From CALFML01 sp044222245 (lineage in GTDB: Bacteria; Myxococcota_A; Polyangia; Palsa-1104; JAEUJZ01), in contig JBGANQ010000009.1 in NCBI GenBank assembly GCA_044222245.1, forward strand, positions 62,001 to 126,000: a stretch of 64,000 nt of DNA. The letters are read 5' to 3'. Of this stretch, positions 36,223 through 43,392 are shown piece by piece. The stretch's first letter is position 1; each line of letters opens with the position of its first letter. The position numbers and the translations under genes were made by a program. The notes beneath the pieces were generated by a model. It had not been told where the DNA came from, made no database searches, and worked only from the letters and a program-made list of their open reading frames with translations.

Positions 36223-36507
36223 TTAGTGCTGCAGCCTTCCGCCAAGTAGCAACCAGGCTTCTTCGCATTCCAGCGCTTGGGCAAGCCCTGTGATCGTTCC
36301 GACTTTGGCGTCCACCGCCCCCTGCTCAATAGCCAAGAGGTTGTTGTGGTGCAGACCGCTGGCTGCTGCGAGGTCGCGGAGCGACCAGCCGCGCCTTTCC
36401 CGGCACTCCCGTATCCTTATGCCGAGGTCCCGCCGCCGCTGCATCTCGCGCTCCGAGTTCTCCGGCAACGTCTCGGGCCTTTCCTTCTTCCTGCGCCCTG
36501 CGGTCAC
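36223..36507 (-). CDS. XRE-family helix-turn-helix regulator
   Basis: 94 residues. A basic N-terminus precedes a complete HTH_XRE domain (IRECRERRGWSLRDLAAASGLHHNNLLAIEQGAVDAKVGTITGLAQALE). It is divergent from the gene at 36673; the shared intergenic region contains a palindrome overlapping a sigma-70-like promoter. The simplest reading is an autoregulated repressor of the rightward genes. Confidence 0.85.
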   Translation of the reverse strand: MTAGRRKKERPETLPENSEREMQRRRDLGIRIRECRERRGWSLRDLAAASGLHHNNLLAIEQGAVDAKVGTITGLAQALECEEAWLLLGGRLQH

Positions 36508-36553
36508 GCAGCAAATCCTAGCTCAGCTCGGGCAGCAGCGACGAAAAATAAAT

Positions 36554-36577
36554 TCTGTCATCGTTTACATTGACAGA
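36554..36577. promoter_or_regulatory. Palindromic operator, likely for the XRE regulator
   Basis: TCTGTCA (36554-36560) and TGACAGA (36571-36577) are perfect inverted half-sites 10 bp apart. The right half overlaps the -35 box of the plus-strand promoter, so binding would block it. Confidence 0.65.
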
Positions 36578-36597
36578 TGAAATTCTTGATCTACATT
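36570..36597 (+). promoter_or_regulatory. Sigma-70-like promoter
   Basis: TTGACA (36570-36575), a 16-bp spacer, TACATT (36592-36597). It reads toward the ORF starting at 36673 and is one of few classical promoters visible in the window. Confidence 0.6.
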
Positions 36598-36607
36598 AGA
36601 TATCAAG
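36585..36607. promoter_or_regulatory. Second dyad CTTGAT...ATCAAG
   Basis: CTTGAT (36585-36590) and ATCAAG (36602-36607) are perfect inverted 6-mers flanking the -10 region. Possible second binding site for a repressor. Confidence 0.45.
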
Positions 36608-36672
36608 TAAGACGCAAGACGCTCATAGCCAATCGATCGCAATCACCTCAAACACCCGAAAGAGGATCGCCC

Positions 36673-36993
36673 ATGAGGAAAAGTCCAAAGCACAACAGCC
36701 TGACGATCGCTGAAACCAGAGAAGCAAGCCGATTGACCCGCAAGCTGACTGTGTTTGATTCGTTCCAATCGCTGCTCGCCTTCTATCGGGGCTTGTCAGG
36801 TGGATATCGCGCAGTAAATTGCCGGCTCAACCTACTTCCGCACTGGACGCCCGCCGAACGAGCCATGGAGATGGCGGAGCACAAGCTGCAGCTGGCTCTC
36901 GCTCACCTTGTGGATCGAGCCGAGGGTCGCGTAGGTCGACGCGAACGATACATCGTTTCCAGCCCGGTCTCATTGACGAAACGGGCTGCATAA
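36673..36993 (+). CDS. Small basic hypothetical protein
   Basis: 106 residues from ATG 36673 (MRKSPKHNSLTIAETREASR), which follows GAAAGAGGATCGCCC; the frame opens upstream at 36577 inside the operator. Basic and helical, with no recognised domain. It is controlled by the promoter/operator at 36554-36607, so probably part of a repressor-controlled accessory unit. Confidence 0.6.
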   Translation: MRKSPKHNSLTIAETREASRLTRKLTVFDSFQSLLAFYRGLSGGYRAVNCRLNLLPHWTPAERAMEMAEHKLQLALAHLVDRAEGRVGRRERYIVSSPVSLTKRAA

Positions 36994-37076
36994 AAAGAGG
37001 CGGTGAAATCACCGCCCCAGCAGGTTGCGCCTTGTCTCTTGGTCGGGTCGAGGCGCAAACCAACCAAGGGTGCGAT

Positions 37077-37409
37077 ATGCCGAACCGACGAAAAAGTCAA
37101 GTTCAGATCACTCACGGGGCCAGCGCCGAAGAATGGGCTGAGGTCCACCAACAACTCAGGGACGATAAGGCACTCTGGGCGAATCTCCAGTTTCAGGGGA
37201 TCTCGGGCCAGCCGGGTGGTCCGGTGCATGAAATGCGGGGGTGCCCGGTCTGCGGCACAACAGTATATCGCGAGGTCGCATTGATCGATGCGGTCTCGGT
37301 GCTCTCCGATTACTGTGGGGTCGTTCAGCGGTCCCTCGCGATGATCCCGGTCCTCCTCACTCTTCCGGCCGCCGGCCGTGTGTCGAGTGAGGAGTCGTCC
37401 ACCGCCTAG
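37077..37409 (+). CDS. Small hypothetical protein with CxxC motif
   Basis: 110 residues from ATG 37077. Hydrophilic N-terminus (NRRKSQVQITHGASAEEWAEVHQQL), then a single CPVCGT pair after GPVHEMRG, then a hydrophobic helical region. The CxxC could bind zinc, perhaps as a dimer. No family recognised. A minus-strand ORF covering the same DNA (36903-37640) is less plausible. Confidence 0.55.
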   Translation: MPNRRKSQVQITHGASAEEWAEVHQQLRDDKALWANLQFQGISGQPGGPVHEMRGCPVCGTTVYREVALIDAVSVLSDYCGVVQRSLAMIPVLLTLPAAGRVSSEESSTA

Positions 37410-37702
37410 CAGTCGTCCGCGCAGCCGGTGCTTGCCCAGCATGTAGGGCAGCCAGGTGCGGTAGCGCCACCGGCACACTTCCCAGACTTCCGCTGGGCGG
37501 TAGCTCCCCCCTTCGGCCCCCTCAACAAATTCCAGCGCGACAGCAACGAGCGGGTTTCGCCGCTGAGGAGCCAGACGAGCGCATAGCCTCCATGCTCGCC
37601 GAGGGCACAGCTTGCCCATCGGCAGGGTAGATGCCGCCATGAAGAAGTGGCATAGTGCGGCGCAAGAAGATCGAGCGACTGGAAGGAGGCGAGAAAATAG
37701 CC

Positions 37703-39091
37703 ATGGGCGACTACCTCATAAGAGCACGAGAATTGATCGAGCGACCGAGTGAAAGCCTTGCTGTCGAGATTAAGACATGGATCGATCCTGGTCAACCAGA
37801 AGGCGCGGCCAAGATTGTTCGTACAGTGCTCGCCTTATACAATAATAATGGCGGATATTTTATTATTGGTTTTGACGATAAGACTCTGCAGCCGGTTCCT
37901 CAAAACCTATTATCGGATGTCAGAGCATCATTTCATCCCGACGAAATACAAAGACTTATAGGCAAGTATGCTTCTGAACCTATCGAGATTTTCGTGGAAT
38001 TTCCTGAGTCAGAGGGTTGTGAATACCCAGTTATTGTAGTTCCCGGAGGAGTAAAAACACCTGTAGCAACGAAGTCAGAACTTAAAGTAGGTGATAAGAA
38101 GTTAATTTCTGTTGATGATGTATACATCCGTACTCTTAGAACGAACAACACACCGAGTAGCGCCAAGGCCACTTGGAAAGATTGGGCACGAATTATAGAA
38201 ATTTGTTTGGAAAATCGTGAGGCTGATATTGGCCGGTTTATGAGGAGACACCTCAATGGTATCGATCCGAAAACTGTGAGCAATATTACTTCTGGTCTTT
38301 TAATGGCAAGTACAAAAGAGGAAACGAACATTGAGCGCGTAACACAGTATTTGGACGACAGCAATGCACGCTTCCAGCAAATCCTGACTGCCGGACAAAT
38401 TACGCTCCCCCCTCATGGCTCATGGGAAATCTCATTGTTATTGACTGGCGAAATCCCTCATCATTCAGCAAATAGAGATTTTATTCAACTTTTGCATGCC
38501 AGCCATCCATCGTACGATAGCTGGCCTGTATGGATCGTAAATTTTGGTGGAAACCATAGGGATCAGGTGCCTTACCTGGAGAATAGATGCTGGGAGCAAT
38601 TTATTAATGACCAGTTTTTTAATAGAATTATAGATTTTATGCGCTTTGATCCTCAAGGGAAATTTTATCAGCGCAGCGCATTACAGGAAGACATGTTTAA
38701 TAGCTCTCGCGGGATTGCTCCTAACACGGTGCTTGACTGTATATTGCCAATCATCAGAACATCCGAGGCTATTGCTGTTGGCATTTCGTTTGCCAAGGCA
38801 ATGGGAGCAAATCCAGAGAAGACGCTACTTTCTTTTGGATTTAGATGGAATGGACTTCGTGGCAGAACTTTATTATCCATAGATCCGCACACACATATGT
38901 ATCCCCGTGGTCCTACCCGGGACGATAAAGTTGTATCATTTGTTGACGTACCGATGGAAACACCAGTATCTGCATTGAGCAATTACGTGAGTAAAGTTGT
39001 CCAGCCACTTTATGAGATTTTTGATGGATACATCATGAATCAACCAGCGATAGAGAGCTGGACTCGTAAGACACTGGAGAGACGGCAGTAG
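37703..39091 (+). CDS. AlbA_2/Schlafen-type putative DNA- or RNA-binding ATPase-like protein
   Basis: 462 residues from ATG 37703, with GGAGG about 14 bp upstream; an upstream GTG at 37655 is possible. Residues about 12-150 match the AlbA_2 domain: ESLAVEIKTWIDPGQPEGAAKIVRTVLALYNNNGGYFIIGFDD, then the VYIRTLRTN strand. Proteins of this family occur in defence islands and as regulators. The C-terminal 300 residues are unassigned. AT-rich codon use like the 31-34 kb operon points to recent acquisition. Defence is inferred only from family and setting. Confidence 0.8.
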   Translation: MGDYLIRARELIERPSESLAVEIKTWIDPGQPEGAAKIVRTVLALYNNNGGYFIIGFDDKTLQPVPQNLLSDVRASFHPDEIQRLIGKYASEPIEIFVEFPESEGCEYPVIVVPGGVKTPVATKSELKVGDKKLISVDDVYIRTLRTNNTPSSAKATWKDWARIIEICLENREADIGRFMRRHLNGIDPKTVSNITSGLLMASTKEETNIERVTQYLDDSNARFQQILTAGQITLPPHGSWEISLLLTGEIPHHSANRDFIQLLHASHPSYDSWPVWIVNFGGNHRDQVPYLENRCWEQFINDQFFNRIIDFMRFDPQGKFYQRSALQEDMFNSSRGIAPNTVLDCILPIIRTSEAIAVGISFAKAMGANPEKTLLSFGFRWNGLRGRTLLSIDPHTHMYPRGPTRDDKVVSFVDVPMETPVSALSNYVSKVVQPLYEIFDGYIMNQPAIESWTRKTLERRQ

Positions 39092-39152
39092 CGTTGCCGG
39101 CCAGTGAATGACCATAGGGGGAATGCCGGCTGGCGGGTCCAGCATGCTCCGC

Positions 39153-40205
39153 CTACAGTGTGGCGAGCGGGACGACATCTCGCGGCCCGCCATTTTTCTT
39201 GACGTAGGCCCGCGGACTTCCCTTTCTGCGACGAGAGCGGGGGAAGTCTGCCTCGGGAGCTTGCGCCCGATACTCACACAGCTTCTGATACAGGGTGCGA
39301 CGCGAAATTCCAAGCGCGTCGGCCGCCGACTGGCGGTTGCCCTCATGAGCCGCCAAAGTCGCACGGATCACCTGTCTCTCGGCATCCCTTAAACTTGTGC
39401 CGAGCGGGATTTCCACAGCGGGGGCGGAGACATGGCGAAGCAAGAACTGTCCCAGCGCCGCGTGGGTGATCTCGCCCGGCGAATGAGCAGCGGCAGCCTC
39501 AACTACACTCTTTAACTGTCGGACATTGCCGGGCCATGAGTACCCGACGAGAAGCTCGCCGGCATCGAAGGTGAAGCCCTTTCCCTCGGGCGAGCCCTGC
39601 CCCAGGAAAGACCGGGCCAAGTCAAGAATATCCTCTGGTCGCTTGCGAAGCGGCGGCACGTCCACCACCACGCCGAGGCGATAGTAGAGATCGGCGCGAA
39701 AGCGGCCTTGCCTGACAAGGCCCTCGAGGTCTTGGCTCGAGGTGCTCAGCACCCTCGGCACGGGCATTACCTTTGCTCGCCCGCCCCGGCTAATCGACAC
39801 ATCGGCAGGAAGGCAGCTGACCAGCACCGCCTGCGAGTCTTGGTCAAGTCGCCCAATGTCATGGAGTAAGAGCGTTCCCTTTTTCGCCAGAAAGAGGGCA
39901 CTGCCCGCTCCTGGCCTAGCTGCCGAGCCTTCACCGACCAGCATATGGCGCAGCTCAGCCCCCCCGCTGAGCCCGGTGCAGCTAACGCAGGCGAGGTTTT
40001 GCCGCCCCGACTCGGCGTGGATCGCGAGCCCCAGCGTGTGTTTCCCCACGCCAGCTTCGCCTGCCAAGTGGATTGGCGACTGGCTGCTACAGATCCGCCC
40101 AAGGATCGCAAAGGTCCTCGCCATGTGACTTGACCGTGAGGCTAGGGGACCGAGCGAAAAACATTGCTCCCCCTGCGAGGTGCTTGGCCGATCGAGCCTA
40201 GGCAT
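39153..40205 (-). CDS. Sigma-54 activator-like AAA+ protein lacking the GAFTGA motif, with Fis-type HTH
   Basis: 350 residues, start ATG with GAGGA upstream, 5 bp after the KGG gene. AAA+ core: Walker A GEAGVGKHTLG, Walker B-like LLLHDIGRL, sensor and R-finger region (LYYRLGVVVDVPPLRKRPEDI), GYSWPGNVRQLKSVVE. C-terminal Fis HTH (EGNRQSAADALGISRRTLYQKL). In place of ...GHEKGAFTGA... it has MLVGEGSAARPGAGSALF, so the sigma-54-contacting loop is missing. No receiver or sensor domain precedes it. Likely a DNA-binding regulator that does not act through sigma-54 in the usual way. Confidence 0.88.
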   Translation of the reverse strand: MPRLDRPSTSQGEQCFSLGPLASRSSHMARTFAILGRICSSQSPIHLAGEAGVGKHTLGLAIHAESGRQNLACVSCTGLSGGAELRHMLVGEGSAARPGAGSALFLAKKGTLLLHDIGRLDQDSQAVLVSCLPADVSISRGGRAKVMPVPRVLSTSSQDLEGLVRQGRFRADLYYRLGVVVDVPPLRKRPEDILDLARSFLGQGSPEGKGFTFDAGELLVGYSWPGNVRQLKSVVEAAAAHSPGEITHAALGQFLLRHVSAPAVEIPLGTSLRDAERQVIRATLAAHEGNRQSAADALGISRRTLYQKLCEYRAQAPEADFPRSRRRKGSPRAYVKKNGGPRDVVPLATL

Positions 40206-40210
40206 CTTCG

Positions 40211-40492
40211 CTATTCCTCTTCGGTTGCCCGCCGCGCTTTGTGCCTGGCCTTGGCTCCTTGCCGGCCAAGCTCGGCCATGTGACCCGGCACCGACGCGAC
40301 TTTTGCCCCGCCCAATTTCCCGGCGGCGCTCGCTTCGGCGCTCGTAAACCTGTGGGCGACGCCTAGGCGGTGCGCGGCTTTGCCGCCCTTGCTCGCGATC
40401 GCCTTGTGCTGCTCGGAATCCATCGCCGCGAACCCACGGGGCTTGGGCTTGGTGACATCTTCTGTGGGGCCGCTGTCTTCACTCGCCCGCAT
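40211..40492 (-). CDS. KGG-repeat (YciG-like) stress protein
   Basis: 93 residues. Repeats of the stress-induced KGG motif: GFAAMDSEQHKAIASKGGKAAHRLG, FTSAEASAAGKLGG, MAELGRQGAKARH. Small, basic, Ala/Gly/Lys-rich; homologues are general stress or acid-stress proteins of unclear function. Its start overlaps the 3' end of the preceding gene by 14 bp and its stop is 5 bp before the AAA+ gene, so all three form one operon. Confidence 0.85.
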   Translation of the reverse strand: MRASEDSGPTEDVTKPKPRGFAAMDSEQHKAIASKGGKAAHRLGVAHRFTSAEASAAGKLGGAKVASVPGHMAELGRQGAKARHKARRATEEE

Positions 40493-41441
40493 CGGAGACC
40501 TCGCCGGGCCTGGTGCTGGCGCTAGCCGGGGCGGCGCTCGATCCTCGGGCCGCTAGGATCTTCTTCTGCGTCGCGATGATCTCGCTAAGTGGGCCGGTGT
40601 CTGAAGGCGGTTCATTCGGGGCCTCGGGTTTGCCCTCGCTCGGCTCGCGGCGATCCTCTAGCACCGCTCGCTGGAGTGCCGTGACCCGCTCGAGACGCGT
40701 TACCCTCTGCACTGCCTGCTCGATGGTATCGAGCACCAGCAAAATATACTTCGCTGTCGAGGCGGTGCGAGCGCGGCCGGTTTCTAGATCGCGAAGTGTC
40801 GTGTCACTCAGCCGGACCAAGGGAGCTAGTTCTTTTCGGGTAAGGCAGAGGGCTTCCCGCCGAGAACGAAGCGAAGCACCGAGAATTATCTCGGTCTTCA
40901 AGTCAGCCGGCCAGCTATCCGGCTCGACAGTCGCGACCTCAATGCCCGACCAGCCGGCTACCTTGTCAATTGCCGTCCGAGCCGCTTCTCGGACCGTAGC
41001 TCTGATCGCCGGGTCGAGCGAACGAGTATAGGCCCAGCCGATCCTAGCTTCGATCTGCCGCGCCTGAAGCTCGCTGTGGAAGTAGTCGGCGACTTGCTCC
41101 GGGTCGAGCTTGCCATAAGAAATCAACAGAAAGGAGCCGCGGGCGAGGTCCAGGCAATAGAGCTGGTCCATGCCGTGTGCGCACATGCCCCGCAGGGCGT
41201 TTGCCACTTCCTTGGCCCTGCCGGTTTCGGCGATCTGAATTTCCGCCACGCTCAGCTCGCATGACAGCCTTTCTGCATGGCTCAGCTCTCGCTGCAGAGC
41301 GTAAGGCGTGCCGAGGGACGTAGACGGGTCGATCGTCTGGCTGCGCTCAAGCCGAGCGATGCGCGCCCTGTGCCTGCGGACGACCTCTCCGAGTAGGCAT
41401 AGGGCCAAAAAAAAGACAAGGTGGTAGCCAACAGTGAACAT
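40479..41441 (-). CDS. Membrane-anchored protein with GGDEF-like domain fused to an XRE HTH
   Basis: 320 residues from ATG 41441, which follows a textbook GGAGGTGATC; the longer frame to 41465 has no RBS. One N-terminal TM helix (VGYHLVFFLALCLLGEVV). Residues about 35-165 have the layout of a diguanylate-cyclase-like fold (SLGTPYALQRELSHAERL...VRIGWAYTRS...VREAARTAIDKVAG) but with no GGDEF signature. Residues about 195-250 are an XRE HTH (LRSRREALCLTRKELAPLVRLSDTTLRDLETGRA). A membrane-bound DNA-binding protein with a degenerate nucleotide-sensing fold is an unusual arrangement. The disordered Glu/Pro/Ser tail ends the protein. Confidence 0.8.
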   Translation of the reverse strand: MFTVGYHLVFFLALCLLGEVVRRHRARIARLERSQTIDPSTSLGTPYALQRELSHAERLSCELSVAEIQIAETGRAKEVANALRGMCAHGMDQLYCLDLARGSFLLISYGKLDPEQVADYFHSELQARQIEARIGWAYTRSLDPAIRATVREAARTAIDKVAGWSGIEVATVEPDSWPADLKTEIILGASLRSRREALCLTRKELAPLVRLSDTTLRDLETGRARTASTAKYILLVLDTIEQAVQRVTRLERVTALQRAVLEDRREPSEGKPEAPNEPPSDTGPLSEIIATQKKILAARGSSAAPASASTRPGEVSDAGE

Positions 41442-41524
41442 GATCACCTCCAGGGGACTTGCCATTCATGGGTCCGCTGGATAGGCTTGGCCCATCCAGG
41501 CGGTTGCTTGCCGCGGTGGATAAC

Positions 41525-41556
41525 GCCCCCGCCGGTGGTGACACACCGGCGGGGGC
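41525..41556. terminator. Perfect 13-bp GC-rich stem-loop between divergent regulators
   Basis: GCCCCCGCCGGTG (41525-41537) pairs perfectly with CACCGGCGGGGGC (41544-41556), loop GTGACA. It sits in the intergenic region between genes starting at 41441 (minus) and 41702 (plus). No T-tract, so terminator, insulator or operator are all possible. Confidence 0.6.
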
Positions 41557-41634
41557 AACTACTCTCTTCCAAAACGTAAGGGGGGTGTGCGAATGTCCGC
41601 CGAATGGCAGATTCGCGTCTTAGCCCATCGGGGC

Positions 41635-41662
41635 GTTCCTATTTTCGGCCCAGGTTAGGAAC
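41635..41662. promoter_or_regulatory. Inverted repeat, likely operator
   Basis: GTTCCTA (41635-41641) and TAGGAAC (41656-41662) are perfect inverted half-sites 14 bp apart, 40 bp upstream of the XRE gene at 41702. CGAAT/ATTCG dyads lie just left (about 41590-41615). Candidate site for autorepression. Confidence 0.55.
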
Positions 41663-41701
41663 AGGCTTGAGCCGAAGTCAACAAAAAATTAGGGGGCAGA
41701 G

Positions 41702-41965
41702 ATGGCACTGACCGCTGCCCACATTCGAGCGGCCAGGGCTCTCTTGCAGATGACGCAAGAGCAGCTCGCCCAGCTCTCCGGCGTTTCGGCGAAAACAATC
41801 CGCAAGGTTGAGAATGGCAAGGTCAACCCCACAGAGGACACGATGCTTCGCTTGAGGGCCACGTTTGAGGCGCGGCGCGTCCGCTTTCTGAACGGGGGGT
41901 CGCCGGGTGTCCGTCTGGTTGCGTTCGCGGATGAGACAGGAGAGCAACCCGACGCTGCGGACTAG
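41702..41965 (+). CDS. XRE-family transcriptional regulator (small)
   Basis: 87 residues; a single HTH_XRE domain (IRAARALLQMTQEQLAQLSGVSAKTIRKVENGKVNPTEDTMLRLRATFE) with an acidic tail. GGGGGCAGAG lies before the ATG. Divergent from the TM-GGDEF-XRE operon and convergent, with a 4-bp overlap, with the particle-like cluster. This position suggests a phage-repressor-like role over the neighbouring units. Confidence 0.85.
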   Translation: MALTAAHIRAARALLQMTQEQLAQLSGVSAKTIRKVENGKVNPTEDTMLRLRATFEARRVRFLNGGSPGVRLVAFADETGEQPDAAD

Positions 41966-43002
41966 GCCAGGCTGATTGCCGGTGAGCCCGGCTCTGGTAT
42001 GCACCCGACTGAAGCCGCAAGCTGCTGCAGCTCGGTGGGCATGGTCGCGAGCGCACTGATCTCGGCAAACTTCTTGATGTCTGCCTCATACTGACTTGAG
42101 AGGATCTTGTACTGCACGTCTAGGACCAGCCGGTCAAACTCGGTCGCGCGCGGAAGCCCATCGTCTACTCCCCCATAGCGCCATTGCACCCCGTTAGGCA
42201 TTCCGAAGTAGTTCGGCTTTGCCGGGGGTAGTGGTGGGGGCCACATCCGCGCTTTCTGCAGTATGTTGATTATCACCGCAGGCAAGATCGGCTCATCGGC
42301 GGTGTTGATAACTCTAAAAAATTCTGCACTGTAAGCCGCTCTTATCAGGCAGTTCCTGATATATAGCGGATATCTGCTATCGTGAATTTGTGCGGGCTGC
42401 GTAGTCGTTCCCGTTGGGAAGGTCTGGACGCTTTTCGGGCCAAGGTCGGGCACGTCGAGCGCCAGTTCCTGGCTCGCAAAAATTGTCTGATTTCGCTTGG
42501 CTTCAAAGGCCGGCAGTAAGCAATACAGGGACGCTCGCTGTCTTTGCAAGGTCGTTAGTTTTTCCCAACCACCGCTGGAGGCTGGGAGGACATATTGACC
42601 GATGAGACTTAGCAGTTCGTATGCAGCCACTAGAATCGCACCGTATCCGGTGGACGCGAGCAAGCCCAATACGGTAGTCGAGGCGGCAGTCACGATTCCC
42701 TGCGCTTTCGCCCACTCGCCGCCGCCGCGGTCCCGCCTTTCCTTGTCTTCGATCGCTCGACGGTAAGCCTCGTTATACGGATCTGGCTTGTCGCTAAACA
42801 AAATGCTTGCTTTCGTCCAGAAAATCGGCGCCAGTTTGGCGACTCGCGGCGCGCGTTTGGCTTCCGCGTCGATAAGACCCTCGTTCCTCCACCAGGCCGG
42901 CGACTCTTTCGGCAGCTTAGTTTTGGAAGGGCGCTCGCCGCTCGCGAAAGCATCGCGACCCGCGTAGTAATAGCTGATGTTGATGCCGGTCGGGACTTGC
43001 AC
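41962..43002 (-). CDS. Unknown protein with PTG/PAWW N-terminal module (B copy)
   Basis: 346 residues, probable GTG start at 43002 (MQVPTGINI...). Residues 4-46 share PTG-x-N, GR-x-A, G-x-RP and PAWW-x-NEG with the protein at 44486-45448. A hydrophobic Ala/Gly-rich helix follows (residues about 105-140, TAASTTVLGLLASTGYGAILVAAYELL), so the middle may enter a membrane. The C-terminal half is Pro-rich and helical with no recognised family. It is the last gene of the leftward cluster. The shared N-terminus may be an assembly or docking tag. Confidence 0.75.
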   Translation of the reverse strand: MQVPTGINISYYYAGRDAFASGERPSKTKLPKESPAWWRNEGLIDAEAKRAPRVAKLAPIFWTKASILFSDKPDPYNEAYRRAIEDKERRDRGGGEWAKAQGIVTAASTTVLGLLASTGYGAILVAAYELLSLIGQYVLPASSGGWEKLTTLQRQRASLYCLLPAFEAKRNQTIFASQELALDVPDLGPKSVQTFPTGTTTQPAQIHDSRYPLYIRNCLIRAAYSAEFFRVINTADEPILPAVIINILQKARMWPPPLPPAKPNYFGMPNGVQWRYGGVDDGLPRATEFDRLVLDVQYKILSSQYEADIKKFAEISALATMPTELQQLAASVGCIPEPGSPAISLA

Positions 43003-43020
43003 TGTGTTGCCCCTGGATTG

Positions 43021-43392
43021 TTACGGCTGTCGTCCCCATCTCATCATTATTCGAGCCATGGCACCCTTGGCCGCTGGCCCGATAGCAACGCCGACGGTCA
43101 GGTTCCGCTTTTTTGCCTGCGCAACGGTTCCGTCGGCATTGCTGCATACTTCGGCGTCGGCGTTGATTACTTCGGACGTTTCCGCCAGTTCGATGCAGCC
43201 CAGCGCCTCGGCATACCCGTGAACCGTCGCCGATATCGCGCCCTTGGGGTGAAAAAGGATGAGTGCGTGAGCGCGCCGAGTAGGCCCTACCTGCTCGCAT
43301 TCAAAAGCGCCATCTGCGTTGACGTTTCCGGTCAGCCGCACCCACCGATGATGGGGAATCGACCCTGCTTTTGCGTAGACCGCTATTTTCAT
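43021..43392 (-). CDS. Small beta-rich protein resembling phage DUF2190/decoration-type proteins
   Basis: 123 residues from ATG 43392, which overlaps the collagen-like gene's stop in an ATGA. Beta-rich, with LTVGVAIGPAAKGAMARIMM near the C-terminus, similar in pattern to the VGVA...AAG..ARV ending of DUF2190 capsid-decoration-like proteins, and an Ala-rich spaced core (EALGCIELAETSEVINADAEV). The resemblance is by pattern only, so moderate to low. Translational coupling to the fibre gene suggests a structural partner. Confidence 0.6.
   Translation of the reverse strand: MKIAVYAKAGSIPHHRWVRLTGNVNADGAFECEQVGPTRRAHALILFHPKGAISATVHGYAEALGCIELAETSEVINADAEVCSNADGTVAQAKKRNLTVGVAIGPAAKGAMARIMMRWGRQP

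Noticed and set aside
36903..37640. 245-residue minus-strand ORF
   Set aside because: No RBS, no recognisable domain, and it overlaps two better plus-strand candidates.
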